Origin: a virus
DNA length: 27,870 nt
Strand: one strand, 5' to 3'
Virus record (IMG/VR): IMGVR_UViG_3300030098_003824
Location: 1 to 27,870 of that record
The position numbers were made by a program, and so were the translations under genes. Below, one piece after another: positions 1-5,983 of the stretch. Positions within the stretch are counted from its first letter, which is position 1; each line of letters begins with the position of its first letter. A model generated the notes under the pieces. That model was not told the DNA's origin and did not search any database. It saw only the letters and a program-made list of their open reading frames with translations.

Positions 1-24
1 CTTGCATGTGAGAATACAGTATGA
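1..24 (+). CDS. Possible 3' end of an upstream gene (partial)
   Basis: The first 24 bases read in frame 1 as LACENTV followed by TGA at 22-24. That stop overlaps the ATG at 21 of the next gene in an ATGA arrangement, which is common elsewhere in this window. Only seven codons are visible, so neither coding status nor identity can be established. Confidence 0.25.
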   Translation, partial: LACENTV

Positions 25-602
25 AATTTATACCAGTAACATCAATTAATAGAGCAGCACAAAAAACTGTATGGGTAGTTGATAATTTCTATTCAGATCC
101 TTATGCTGTTAGAGACTTTGCATTAAAGCAAGAGTTTAAAGAAGACTTACGATATTATAAAGGAAGACGGACTGAAGAACAGTTCTATGTTCCAGGAACT
201 AAGGAAGCATTTGAACGTATCATGGGTATTAAGATACGTGAATGGGAATCACATGGTATGAATGGTAGGTTTCAGTATTGTGTTCCTCAAGATCCTATTG
301 TTTTTCATAATGATGGGCAGACATGGGCTGCTATGATATATCTACATCCCAATCCAGCATATAGTTGTGGAACATCTCTCTATGCTACTAAGGATGGTGC
401 GATGAGAACAACTGATGCAAATTATGAAGGTGCTTTTGATGGTGGATTCTATGATGGAACTAAGTTTGAGTTAGTAGATTCTATTGGTAATGTATTCAAT
501 AGACTATTCATTTTTGATGCACAACATATACATGCAGCATCACAATATTTTGGAACCAACAAAGAAGACTCTAGACTGTTCCAAATTTTCTTCTTTGATT
601 GA
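21..602 (+). CDS. 2OG-Fe(II) oxygenase-like protein (DUF6445-like)
   Basis: A 193-aa protein. A likely double-stranded beta-helix metal site is visible: H96-N-D98 (in FHND), a distal histidine at H169 or H171 in the segment FIFDAQHIHAAS, and R185 in the final strand SRLFQIFFF, the place where 2-oxoglutarate is usually bound. This HxD...H...R layout is that of Fe(II)/2OG-dependent dioxygenases, and the sequence resembles the DUF6445 group found in cyanophages. Family members oxidise a substrate while decarboxylating 2-oxoglutarate; the substrate here cannot be told. The ATG at 21 may overlap the stop of an upstream gene. A second, truncated 2OG oxygenase lies at the right end of the window. 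Confidence is good for the fold and low for the reaction. Confidence 0.65.
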   Translation: MKFIPVTSINRAAQKTVWVVDNFYSDPYAVRDFALKQEFKEDLRYYKGRRTEEQFYVPGTKEAFERIMGIKIREWESHGMNGRFQYCVPQDPIVFHNDGQTWAAMIYLHPNPAYSCGTSLYATKDGAMRTTDANYEGAFDGGFYDGTKFELVDSIGNVFNRLFIFDAQHIHAASQYFGTNKEDSRLFQIFFFD

Positions 603-609
603 TGTATGA

Positions 610-628
610 TATAATACACATCTAAATA
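610..628 (+). promoter_or_regulatory. Candidate promoter: TATAAT -10 plus late-type CTAAATA
   Basis: The 45-base gap before the glutaredoxin gene contains a perfect -10 box TATAAT at 610-615 with only a poor -35 (T-rich, about 587-592). It also has CTAAATA at 622-628, a form I associate with cyanophage late promoters. The ATG at 648 follows closely. No good Shine-Dalgarno sequence is visible. Confidence 0.4.
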
Positions 629-647
629 ATTTTTTTATACTAGATAC

Positions 648-887
648 ATGCAGAATTTCACAGTCTATAGTAGAGAAGGATGTCCATATTGTGTTAAGAT
701 AAAAGAGGTGATGAAGTTAGCTAACTTAAGTCATGTTGTCTACAATTTAGGTGAAGATTTTGATCGGGATGCTTTCTACGGACAGTTCGGAGAAGGTTCT
801 ACATTCCCTCAAGTGGTTTTAAATGGAGACAATCTTGGTGGATGTACTGAAACCGTTAAATACCTAAAAGAAATGAGTATGGTTTAA
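648..887 (+). CDS. Glutaredoxin
   Basis: A 79-aa single-domain glutaredoxin. The active site C12-P-Y-C15 follows the first beta strand (FTVYSREG), the cis-proline segment is STFPQVV, and the GDNLGG glycine pair that contacts glutathione comes later. Length and layout match the small phage and bacterial glutaredoxins, whose usual role is to pass electrons from glutathione to enzymes such as ribonucleotide reductase. No ribonucleotide reductase gene lies in this window, so the partner is not seen. It stands between a 2OG-oxygenase-like gene and a small membrane protein. A near-consensus promoter begins at the base after its stop codon. Confidence 0.9.
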   Translation: MQNFTVYSREGCPYCVKIKEVMKLANLSHVVYNLGEDFDRDAFYGQFGEGSTFPQVVLNGDNLGGCTETVKYLKEMSMV

Positions 888-916
888 TTGACAAATGGAA
901 TATCGTAATGTATACT
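888..916 (+). promoter_or_regulatory. Sigma-70-type promoter TTGACA-17-TATACT
   Basis: A perfect -35 TTGACA at 888-893 lies 17 bases from TATACT at 911-916. It begins right after the glutaredoxin stop (885-887). Its -10 box falls inside the first codons of the reading frame that opens with ATG at 908. A transcript starting near 923 would therefore lack that ATG. Confidence 0.6.
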
Positions 917-1258
917 GAAGAGAAGTCTATAAATAAAACCAAAGAACATATCAATCGTGGGGTTGAGTTCATACTAAACGGAGGTAATAAAAAACTAACC
1001 AGTAAAACCATTACCATAGGAAATAGAAGTATGACTCTCGACACAATTTTAGTTTTAGTATTACCAATATCTTTATTATTCTTTTTTGTTGGAGGATTAA
1101 TAGGATGGGTAGCAAGAGACTACATGATGAACTATCGAGAGATACCACGTCCACACCCAGAGATGTTTGATGAACTAGGCAATTTAGTTCCAGATGAAAT
1201 CGTAGCATTTAGATTTGAAAACAATTATGACGACAGCGAAGAAGACAACAACGACTAG
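908..1258 (+). CDS. Small single-pass membrane protein, function unknown
   Basis: 116 aa from ATG 908. One clear membrane segment covers about residues 46-69 (TILVLVLPISLLFFFVGG and on), followed by a polar, acidic tail ending EEDNND. No family is recognised. The start is uncertain: an early-type promoter (888-916) and a perfect late box (928-935) both lie over or just past the ATG at 908, so transcripts from either would lack it. Met42 at 1031, preceded by AGGA at about 1018-1021, would give a 75-aa protein with the membrane segment near its N-terminus and fits those transcripts better. The 3' end overlaps the next gene by 32 bases. Confidence 0.6.
   Translation: MYTEEKSINKTKEHINRGVEFILNGGNKKLTSKTITIGNRSMTLDTILVLVLPISLLFFFVGGLIGWVARDYMMNYREIPRPHPEMFDELGNLVPDEIVAFRFENNYDDSEEDNND
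928..935 (+). promoter_or_regulatory. T4-type late promoter box TATAAATA
   Basis: An exact TATAAATA at 928-935, the T4 late-promoter consensus recognised with the gp55/gp33/gp45 system (gp33 is encoded in this window). It sits 12 bases downstream of the TATACT -10 of the early-type promoter, inside the 5' part of the small membrane protein frame. Confidence 0.45.
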
Positions 1259-1826
1259 GAAACCAAGAGTAGTTAAGAAAGCTGCTCCAATTCCTGATCT
1301 CCCAAGAAAACCTTTTGTATTTGAGGTTCTTGATTTAGTATCAAAACAAAAGAGTAAGGCAAAGAAAGTTCAGGTTCTAAGGAAGTATGATGAGTTTCAT
1401 CTACGAACTATATTCTTATGGAACTTTGATACAGTAGTTCAATCTATGCTACCAGAAGGTGATGTTCCTTATCAATCATATGATGATCAGAATTCATACA
1501 GTGGAACTTTATCTACAAAGATGCAGGAAGATATTCGTGCCATGCATGAGACTGGTTCATTCTCTATGGGTGTATCAGATCAACAAGGTAGAACTACTAT
1601 AAGAAGAGAGGTTAAGAACTTCTATCACTTTGTTAAAGGTGGTAATGATGGTTTGAATAATATGCGTAGAGAGTCTATGTTTATTAATATACTTCAAGGA
1701 CTTCATCCATTAGAAGCAGAAATCATTTGTCTAGTTAAGGATAAGAGACTTTCTGATAAGTATAAGATTACTAGAGAGATTGTAGAGGAAGCATATCCAG
1801 ACATATATTGGAGAGATAAACCATGA
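1227..1826 (+). CDS. DUF6433-family cyanophage protein
   Basis: 199 aa from ATG 1227. An in-frame TTG at 1215 would add four residues but is the less likely start. The N-terminus is rich in Thr, Lys and Arg and looks disordered. The rest (from FVFEVLDLVSKQKSKAKKV through the C-terminal EEAYPDIYW) resembles the family labelled DUF6433 in T4-like marine phages. Its function is not established. In those phages the gene sits in the conserved block upstream of thyX and phoH, as here, which suggests a role during DNA replication or host takeover; that is inference. It overlaps the preceding gene by 32 bases and the following gene as ATGA. Confidence 0.7.
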   Translation: MTTAKKTTTTRKPRVVKKAAPIPDLPRKPFVFEVLDLVSKQKSKAKKVQVLRKYDEFHLRTIFLWNFDTVVQSMLPEGDVPYQSYDDQNSYSGTLSTKMQEDIRAMHETGSFSMGVSDQQGRTTIRREVKNFYHFVKGGNDGLNNMRRESMFINILQGLHPLEAEIICLVKDKRLSDKYKITREIVEEAYPDIYWRDKP

Positions 1827-2176
1827 CAGTCGCACAAGAAAAGGAATTAAAAAAACCTGAGAAGAAAGAACCAATATGGACAACTGAAGAAAGACAAACC
1901 AGTAAAGAAAAGTATGGGTGTGAAGTTCTTATAGAGGATGGTTCTATTGAAGATGTCTCTATAAAAAAAGCACCTAGTGATTCTTATATCATTCGTTACT
2001 CTTATAAAGATAAGGAACGTTTTGATTTAACTAGAGGTTCAAGAGTAACTCTATTTGATATGTACTGGGATAAGTTTAAGGGTGGTATAAAATCCATTGA
2101 GTATGGTATGGGTACAATCAAACCAAACCTCTGGGGTTATCAATCACCTGCTACCAAAAAGAAAAAGCGAAAGTAG
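1823..2176 (+). CDS. Conserved phage hypothetical protein
   Basis: A 117-aa soluble protein with a Lys/Glu-rich N-terminus, a compact central part containing KDKERFDLTRGSRVTLFDMY and WDKFKGGIKSIEYGMG, and a very basic tail ending KKKKRK. The ATG at 1823 overlaps the stop of the DUF6433 gene (ATGA), so the two are probably translated together. The basic tail and the WGYQSP segment could contact nucleic acid, but no known family is recognised. A stretch of about 240 bases without a confident gene follows, holding a terminator-like inverted repeat, a promoter and riboswitch-like elements. Confidence 0.7.
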   Translation: MTVAQEKELKKPEKKEPIWTTEERQTSKEKYGCEVLIEDGSIEDVSIKKAPSDSYIIRYSYKDKERFDLTRGSRVTLFDMYWDKFKGGIKSIEYGMGTIKPNLWGYQSPATKKKKRK

Positions 2177-2191
2177 TTTCAAATATAACGC

Positions 2192-2225
2192 AAAAAAATT
2201 CCCCACATTTTTTTCGTATGTGAGG
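2192..2225. other. A-run/T-run inverted repeat, terminator-like
   Basis: Seven A at 2192-2198 plus T2199 can pair with A2207 and seven T at 2208-2214 around a C-rich loop. Alternatively, CCCCACAT at 2201-2208 can pair with ATGTGAGG at 2218-2225 with one mismatch. Read on the minus strand, the second form is followed by a T run like an intrinsic terminator. On the plus strand it may end the transcript of the upstream genes. A similar arrangement occurs at 10616-10641. Confidence 0.35.
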
Positions 2226-2238
2226 ATTTGTAACAATA

Positions 2239-2268
2239 TTGTAAACCTACTTGCATATATACTATACA
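2239..2268 (+). promoter_or_regulatory. Sigma-70-type promoter upstream of the riboswitch leader
   Basis: TTGTAA at 2239-2244 and TATACA at 2263-2268 are 18 bases apart. An alternative -10, TATACT, lies at 2258-2263. Transcription would start near 2275, just before the first glutamine-riboswitch-like element at 2289, as expected for a structured 5' leader. Confidence 0.5.
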
Positions 2269-2288
2269 TGTGTTAGTATTAACACAAT

Positions 2289-2334
2289 CGTTCATCCTGA
2301 TACATTCAGGACGCAAGTAAGCCGACTCGGAACG
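2289..2334 (+). promoter_or_regulatory. Glutamine-riboswitch-like element, copy 1 (Downstream-peptide/glnA class)
   Basis: CGTTC (2289-2293) pairs with GAACG (2330-2334) to close the element. Inside, TCCTGA (2295-2300) and TCAGGA (2306-2311) form a perfect 6-bp hairpin with loop TACAT. It is followed by ACGCAAGTAAG and a short CCG/CGG hairpin (2322-2324 with 2328-2330). The order P1, P2 hairpin, then a C/G-AAGTA-AG junction matches the glutamine riboswitch class (glnA and Downstream-peptide motifs) known from cyanobacteria and at least one cyanophage. It lies in the leader of a short peptide gene, as that class often does. Recognition is from memory of the consensus. Confidence 0.7.
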
Positions 2335-2338
2335 GATT

Positions 2339-2381
2339 CGTTCATCTTCTTCGGGAGACGCAAAAGCCGACTAAAGGAACG
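2339..2381 (+). promoter_or_regulatory. Glutamine-riboswitch-like element, copy 2 (variant)
   Basis: CGTTC (2339-2343) pairs with GAACG (2377-2381). Inside, TCTTC (2345-2349) pairs with GGAGA (2354-2358) through a cUUCGg tetraloop, followed by ACGCAA and AAGCCGACT, identical words to copy 1. Relative to copy 1 it lacks the GT of the CAAGTAAG junction segment, so ligand binding may be weakened or lost. Its 3' part (CCGACTAAAGGAACG) is closer to the glnA-type consensus than copy 1. It ends 32 bases before the ATG of the peptide gene. Confidence 0.55.
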
Positions 2382-2413
2382 GAGTAAAATCCCTACTACT
2401 TTGGAGAAAGCCA

Positions 2414-2557
2414 ATGGCAAAAGTCACTTATCGTGGACACGAATACGATACCGATGAGTATCGTAGAGCTCTTATCGAAGAGCATAACCAATTAAGAAAT
2501 CATGATCTAATGTATCGTGGTATCAAGGTTAGAAGCAAGGCAGTCCCTTGTTCTTAA
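2414..2557 (+). CDS. Short YRG-motif peptide (DUF4278-like) under riboswitch leader
   Basis: A 47-aa peptide starting MAKVTYRGHEYDTDEY. A second copy of the core motif follows at residues 34-36 (LMYRGIKV). The doubled YRG pattern is like the small cyanobacterial DUF4278 proteins, and such peptides occur in Prochlorococcus, Synechococcus and their phages; the family assignment is from memory. GGAG at 2403-2406 lies seven bases before the ATG, a good ribosome site. Transcription from 2239-2268 passes two glutamine-riboswitch-like elements, and a terminator follows at 2581-2606, so this is a one-gene unit. The likely role is in the response to nitrogen status: related riboswitches in cyanobacteria control small proteins that act on glutamine synthetase. 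This peptide's target is unknown. Confidence 0.7.
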   Translation: MAKVTYRGHEYDTDEYRRALIEEHNQLRNHDLMYRGIKVRSKAVPCS

Positions 2558-2580
2558 GTCCAAGAACTTAATACTAATTG

Positions 2581-2606
2581 AGGAGGGTTGTTACCCTCCT
2601 TTTTTT
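2581..2606 (+). terminator. Rho-independent terminator
   Basis: AGGAGGGT (2581-2588) pairs perfectly with ACCCTCCT (2593-2600) around a TGTT loop and is followed by T residues to 2606. It ends the riboswitch-peptide unit. Its loop also holds the -35 of the next promoter. Confidence 0.85.
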
Positions 2607-2616
2607 GTGCTATAAT
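2588..2616 (+). promoter_or_regulatory. Sigma-70-type promoter TTGTTA-17-TATAAT for the thyX unit
   Basis: TTGTTA at 2588-2593 and a perfect TATAAT at 2611-2616 are separated by 17 bases. The -35 lies inside the loop and first stem bases of the preceding terminator. The start would be near 2623, ahead of the 53-aa ORF and thyX. Confidence 0.6.
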
Positions 2617-2641
2617 ATATGAAATGAAAATTTTCTAGAAT

Positions 2642-2803
2642 ATGGAGACTGGTAGAGCAAAACGGCTTGTTAAAATGCTTGAGAGATTACTCAAGCAAGA
2701 TCATCTTTATAGTGACGAGGAAATTAAAACTATCAAAGCACAACTTAGAGTAGTTAAAGAAGAACTTGCTCAATTAAAAGTATCAAAAGGATTTGGTAAA
2801 TGA
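2642..2803 (+). CDS. Small charged helical protein, unknown function
   Basis: A 53-aa ORF beginning METGRAKRLVKMLERLLKQ and ending SKGFGK. It is made almost wholly of amphipathic, Lys/Glu-rich helix (KTIKAQLRVVKEELAQLKV), so a coiled coil or helical hairpin is likely. Its stop overlaps the thyX start as ATGA (2800-2803), which supports coupled translation and real coding status. The upstream promoter at 2588-2616 would place it first in the thyX transcript. No strong Shine-Dalgarno sequence is seen. No family is recognised. Confidence 0.6.
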   Translation: METGRAKRLVKMLERLLKQDHLYSDEEIKTIKAQLRVVKEELAQLKVSKGFGK

Positions 2804-3432
2804 ACGTAAAACTTGTAAGCATTACTCCTGATGCGGAGCAACTCATGGCATACATTGCCAGAGTATCTAACCCATCTAATCAGGACAATGAGAAATATGC
2901 AGGACTATTAAAGTATTGCATAAAGCATAATCATTGGAGTGTTTTTGAGCAGTCTACTATGACTCTTGAGATTGAGACTACTCGTGCTATTGCTGCACAG
3001 ATATTACGTCATAGAAGTTTCACATTCCAAGAGTTCTCTCAAAGGTATGCTGCTAGTACTGCACTTGGTGATATTCCATTGCCAGAATTGAGAAGGCAGG
3101 ATACAAAGAACCGTCAGAATTCTACTGATGATTTGGAACCTAAGTTAGTTGAGTCACTCAGCAGACAGATGGATACATTGTTTAGTTCTTCTCTAGCACT
3201 TTATAATCAGATGCTTGAGGATGGTGTTGCTAAAGAGTGTGCTAGAATGGTATTACCACTCTGTACTCCTACTAGAATATACATGACTGGTTCATGTCGT
3301 TCTTGGATACACTATATCAATTTACGTTCTGCACATGGTACTCAGAAAGAGCACATGGTGATTGCAGAAGGATGTAGGAAAGTGTTTACCGAACAGTTCC
3401 CTGCAGTCTCAGAAGCCCTTGAGTGGCTATAA
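2800..3432 (+). CDS. thyX: Flavin-dependent thymidylate synthase ThyX
   Basis: A 210-aa ThyX, close to the usual family length of about 210-250. The signature region is R70-H71-R72-SFTFQEFS-Q81-R82-Y, a variant of the RHRxxSxNxxSxR motif that binds FAD and dUMP and is common in cyanophages. The N-terminal half has the family's ARVSNPSNQDN and the HNHWSVFEQ segments. The enzyme makes dTMP from dUMP with methylenetetrahydrofolate and FAD, supplying thymidine for phage DNA synthesis in an AT-rich genome. It is coupled to the preceding 53-aa ORF by an ATGA overlap. A late promoter box overlaps its stop codon. Confidence 0.95.
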   Translation: MNVKLVSITPDAEQLMAYIARVSNPSNQDNEKYAGLLKYCIKHNHWSVFEQSTMTLEIETTRAIAAQILRHRSFTFQEFSQRYAASTALGDIPLPELRRQDTKNRQNSTDDLEPKLVESLSRQMDTLFSSSLALYNQMLEDGVAKECARMVLPLCTPTRIYMTGSCRSWIHYINLRSAHGTQKEHMVIAEGCRKVFTEQFPAVSEALEWL

Positions 3433-3435
3433 ATA
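3428..3435 (+). promoter_or_regulatory. Late promoter box TATAAATA
   Basis: An exact TATAAATA that overlaps the thyX stop codon (3430-3432) and lies 22 bases before the ATG at 3457. It could give late transcription of the 82-aa gene, phoH, the exonuclease and gp33. Confidence 0.5.
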
Positions 3436-3456
3436 TCTTTACATTATTTAATTATT

Positions 3457-3705
3457 ATGGCAACATATCCTGTTAGAAATACGAAGACTGGTGAAACGAA
3501 AGAAGTGTTTATGAGTGTTCATGACTGGGATCAGTGGAAAAAAGATAATCCAGATTGGTTTAGAGACTTTTCAGATCCAAGTACATGTCCTGGTGTAGGA
3601 GAAGTAGGAGAATGGAAAGATAAGTTAGTTAAATCTAAACCTGGATGGAATGAAGTATTAGACAGAGCATCAAGACAACCAGGAGCTACGGTTAAGAAAA
3701 TCTAA
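3457..3705 (+). CDS. Conserved cyanophage hypothetical protein (82 aa)
   Basis: An 82-aa soluble protein with an N-terminal MATYPVRNTKTGETKEVFMSV, then an aromatic-rich HDWDQWKKDNPDWFRDF. The opening is loosely reminiscent of FmdB-type short proteins (beta strands followed by a helix), but the zinc-ribbon cysteines are missing; only one Cys (C44) is present. No function can be given. It is found immediately ahead of phoH and joined to it by a TAATG overlap, so the two are probably co-expressed from the late box at 3428-3435. Confidence 0.7.
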   Translation: MATYPVRNTKTGETKEVFMSVHDWDQWKKDNPDWFRDFSDPSTCPGVGEVGEWKDKLVKSKPGWNEVLDRASRQPGATVKKI

Positions 3706-4457
3706 TGCCAAGAAAAAAGAAAGTAGAACAACCTATTGGGGTTGGATTGACTACTAAACAAAGGAGGAGAAAGAAACCTCTTAGTGCAGGTTATCTTCTT
3801 GATATAGAACCAATAACTGACAATCAAAAAGTTTTATTTGATTCTTATAAAGCAGATAAACATCTTGTTGCTTATGGTGCAGCAGGTACAGGTAAAACTT
3901 TTATTACCTTATATAATGCACTTAAGGATGTATTGGATGATCATACACCCTATGAAAGAATCTATATTGTACGTTCACTAGTTGCTACTAGGGAAATAGG
4001 ATTTCTTCCTGGTGATTATGAGGATAAGTCTGACATATATCAGGTTCCTTATAAGCACATGGTAAAGTACATGTTTCAGATGCCATCTGATGCAGACTTT
4101 GAAATGTTATATGGAAATCTTAAGTCACAGGATACAATTAAGTTTTGGAGTACTTCGTTTTTAAGAGGTACTACTCTTGACAATGCTATTGTTATTGTTG
4201 ATGAGTTCCAGAATTTAAACTTCCATGAACTTGATAGTATAATGACAAGGGTTGGAGAGAATAGTAAGATAATGTTCTGTGGTGATGCTAGTCAGACAGA
4301 CTTGCAGAAAACAAATGATCGTAATGGTATCGTAGACTTCATGAACATCTTGCGTAAAATGCCATCCTTTGATATAATAGAGTTTAGTGTTGATGATATA
4401 GTTCGTTCAGGACTTGTCAAAGAATACATTATCGCAAAAATTGATTCAGGTCTTTAA
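3705..4457 (+). CDS. phoH: PhoH-like ATPase
   Basis: A 250-aa PhoH-family P-loop ATPase. The Walker A motif is G58-AAGTG-K64-T65 and the Walker B motif is IVIVD166-E167-FQN. The family's sensor-like segment FCGDASQTDL follows at about 191-200, and EIGFLPGD lies at about 97-104. The N-terminal 30 residues are basic. PhoH is related to the helicase core of superfamily 1 and is proposed to act on RNA; its role in phages is not settled, although it is widely used as a marker gene in cyanophages. It overlaps both neighbours by one base (TAATG), pointing to a single operon with the exonuclease and gp33. Confidence 0.93.
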   Translation: MPRKKKVEQPIGVGLTTKQRRRKKPLSAGYLLDIEPITDNQKVLFDSYKADKHLVAYGAAGTGKTFITLYNALKDVLDDHTPYERIYIVRSLVATREIGFLPGDYEDKSDIYQVPYKHMVKYMFQMPSDADFEMLYGNLKSQDTIKFWSTSFLRGTTLDNAIVIVDEFQNLNFHELDSIMTRVGENSKIMFCGDASQTDLQKTNDRNGIVDFMNILRKMPSFDIIEFSVDDIVRSGLVKEYIIAKIDSGL

Positions 4458-5137
4458 TGTTTAATCATGTTGATTTAGACCTAACACCTCTTGAAAGAGA
4501 ACATATAGATGGTGTTAGGTATTATAAAATTCCTAATGAAGAAGAACTAATTAAATTAGTTTCTATTACATCTGTAACTAGTCATTTCAATAAAGAAATC
4601 TTTGTTAATTGGCGTAAGAGAGTTGGTAATGAGGAAGCAGATCGTATCACTAAGGCAGCAACCAAACGTGGTACTGATATGCATACTCTTACTGAGAATT
4701 ATTTGTACAACAAAAATCTTCCCGAAGTTCCACCAATTTCTGAATTTTTATTTAAGATTGCTAAGGGGGAACTTAATAAGATAAATAATATATACGCTCT
4801 GGAAGGACCGCTATATAGTAAGCAATTGGGAGTTGCTGGAACCGTTGATTGTATTGCAGAATATGATGGCGAGTTAGCGATAATAGATTTTAAGACATCT
4901 AAGAAACCTAAACCACGGGAGTGGATTGAACACTATTTTGTTCAAGCAATGGCATATGGTTGTATGCTATATGAAATGAAGAACATTCCCATTAAAAAAT
5001 TAGTCATTATAATGGCATGTGAAAACGGAGAATGCGTAGTCTATGAAGAAAACGACAAAGCAAAGTACATCAAACTCCTTAGTGAATACATTAGGAAATT
5101 TGTTGGAGATAAACTGGAGCTCTATGGAACCGACTAA
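4457..5137 (+). CDS. PD-(D/E)XK-type exonuclease
   Basis: A 226-aa nuclease of the RecB/MGME1-like PD-(D/E)XK group. Visible motifs are H76 in RGTDMHTLTENYL, E116 in ALEGPLYS, D131 in GVAGTVDCIAEYDG, D144-F-K146 in LAIIDFKTSKK, and Q163-A-MAY167 in the following helix. Together they form a complete magnesium-dependent catalytic set. In cyanophages such a gene is regularly found between phoH and gp33. A role in host DNA degradation or recombination and replication is likely but not shown. Its 3' end overlaps the gp33 gene by 14 bases. Confidence 0.82.
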   Translation: MFNHVDLDLTPLEREHIDGVRYYKIPNEEELIKLVSITSVTSHFNKEIFVNWRKRVGNEEADRITKAATKRGTDMHTLTENYLYNKNLPEVPPISEFLFKIAKGELNKINNIYALEGPLYSKQLGVAGTVDCIAEYDGELAIIDFKTSKKPKPREWIEHYFVQAMAYGCMLYEMKNIPIKKLVIIMACENGECVVYEENDKAKYIKLLSEYIRKFVGDKLELYGTD

Positions 5138-5384
5138 AGAATTAGAACAAGCAATAGAGAGTAAGTTTTTAACCCCTCAGAAATTTGCTATGGAAATCGA
5201 AAAGATTGTTGCTAATGATGAACTCAATTACATTGATGCCATCTTACACTATTGCGAAAAGAACAGTCTTGAGGTAGAATCAATAACGAAACTTATATCA
5301 AAACCTTTGAAGGAAAGATTGAAGTGGGATGCTACCCGTCTTAACTTTATGAAGAGAACTTCGAGGGCGAAACTTCCTATTTAA
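5124..5384 (+). CDS. gp33: gp33-like late-promoter transcription co-activator
   Basis: An 86-aa protein from ATG 5124, chosen over an in-frame ATG at 5043 because GGAG at 5116-5119 precedes it and because the longer form would overlap the exonuclease gene by 95 bases. The sequence MEPTKELEQAIESKFLT with FAMEIEKIVANDELNYIDAI and ISKPLKERLKWDA resembles cyanophage gp33. In T4, gp33 binds the beta flap of RNA polymerase and couples the gp45 clamp to gp55 for late transcription. Late boxes TATAAATA in this window fit such a system. The stop overlaps the gp59 start (TAATG). Confidence 0.78.
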   Translation: MEPTKELEQAIESKFLTPQKFAMEIEKIVANDELNYIDAILHYCEKNSLEVESITKLISKPLKERLKWDATRLNFMKRTSRAKLPI

Positions 5385-5983
5385 TGAAGGTGACACCGTT
5401 CGAAACCTATCAAACTTATCTCTCAATGAAAAGTCATTTTACTAATCGTAAGTATGACTTTTTTAAGTATGGTGGTAAGTCTCGTGCTACTATGGCATCC
5501 TTTAATAAACGAAAGGATAAGTATTGGTTTGAGAAAACTTCTAGAAAATACTCTGACAAAGAAGTATTAAATTTTTTATTATCTAATTTTGTATCAGCAA
5601 ACAACCCAGAAAACTTATGGATTGGAGAAATAATAAATTCTGGCGAAAGAACTTACGCAGAATGGATGAAACGTCAACAGAGTTTGACTTACTTATTCAA
5701 AGAACAGTCAAACGAATTACTGTCCAACAAAAAATTGAACGAAGTATTCGATTGCTCAAACAACAAGCATCCAATAGTTCTAAAAAAGTATCTGGGTGGA
5801 GAGATAAGTTTAGAAACGTTTATGATACTGGAAAAAGTCTTTTCTTTCGTAAAAGATTTTGATAAAAAACTAAAAGATCCTGTATGGGAAACCGTAAGTT
5901 TGAAGATAAAGAAGTATACTCCCTTCATAAATATTAATGTGTTTCCTTATAAAAAAATTCTAAGAGAGATGATCAATGACTGA
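5384..5983 (+). CDS. gp59: gp59-like loader of replicative helicase
   Basis: 199 aa, close to T4 gp59 (217 aa). The N-terminus MKVTPFETYQTYLSMKSHF is typical of the family, and the rest is basic and helical, with YDFFKYGGKSR and a C-terminal half rich in Lys and Phe. In T4, gp59 binds fork DNA and gp32 and loads the gp41 helicase. Its neighbours support this, since gp33 lies upstream and gp32 is two genes downstream. It overlaps the DUF1825 gene by 8 bases. Sequence divergence from T4 is large, so the call rests on the N-terminal pattern, size and gene order. Confidence 0.82.
   Translation: MKVTPFETYQTYLSMKSHFTNRKYDFFKYGGKSRATMASFNKRKDKYWFEKTSRKYSDKEVLNFLLSNFVSANNPENLWIGEIINSGERTYAEWMKRQQSLTYLFKEQSNELLSNKKLNEVFDCSNNKHPIVLKKYLGGEISLETFMILEKVFSFVKDFDKKLKDPVWETVSLKIKKYTPFININVFPYKKILREMIND
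5926..5933 (+). promoter_or_regulatory. Late-box-like CATAAATA upstream of DUF1825 gene
   Basis: CATAAATA, one base from the late consensus, lies inside the 3' end of gp59 and 42 bases before the next ATG (5976). It may be chance in AT-rich sequence. Confidence 0.25.

Noticed and set aside
1215-1226. TTG start giving a four-residue longer DUF6433 protein
   Set aside because: An ATG lies four codons later, and no ribosome site favours the TTG.
2201-2225. Minus-strand intrinsic terminator
   Set aside because: The hairpin has a mismatch, and no minus-strand gene ends nearby; kept only as a terminator-like inverted repeat.
2251-2457. 68-aa open frame starting at TTG
   Set aside because: It runs across both riboswitch-like elements and into the YRG peptide gene in another frame. 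It starts with TTG inside the promoter and has no protein-like pattern.
5043-5123. Upstream ATG giving a 113-aa gp33
   Set aside because: It would overlap the exonuclease gene by 95 bases. ATG 5124 has GGAG in place and gives the usual gp33 length.
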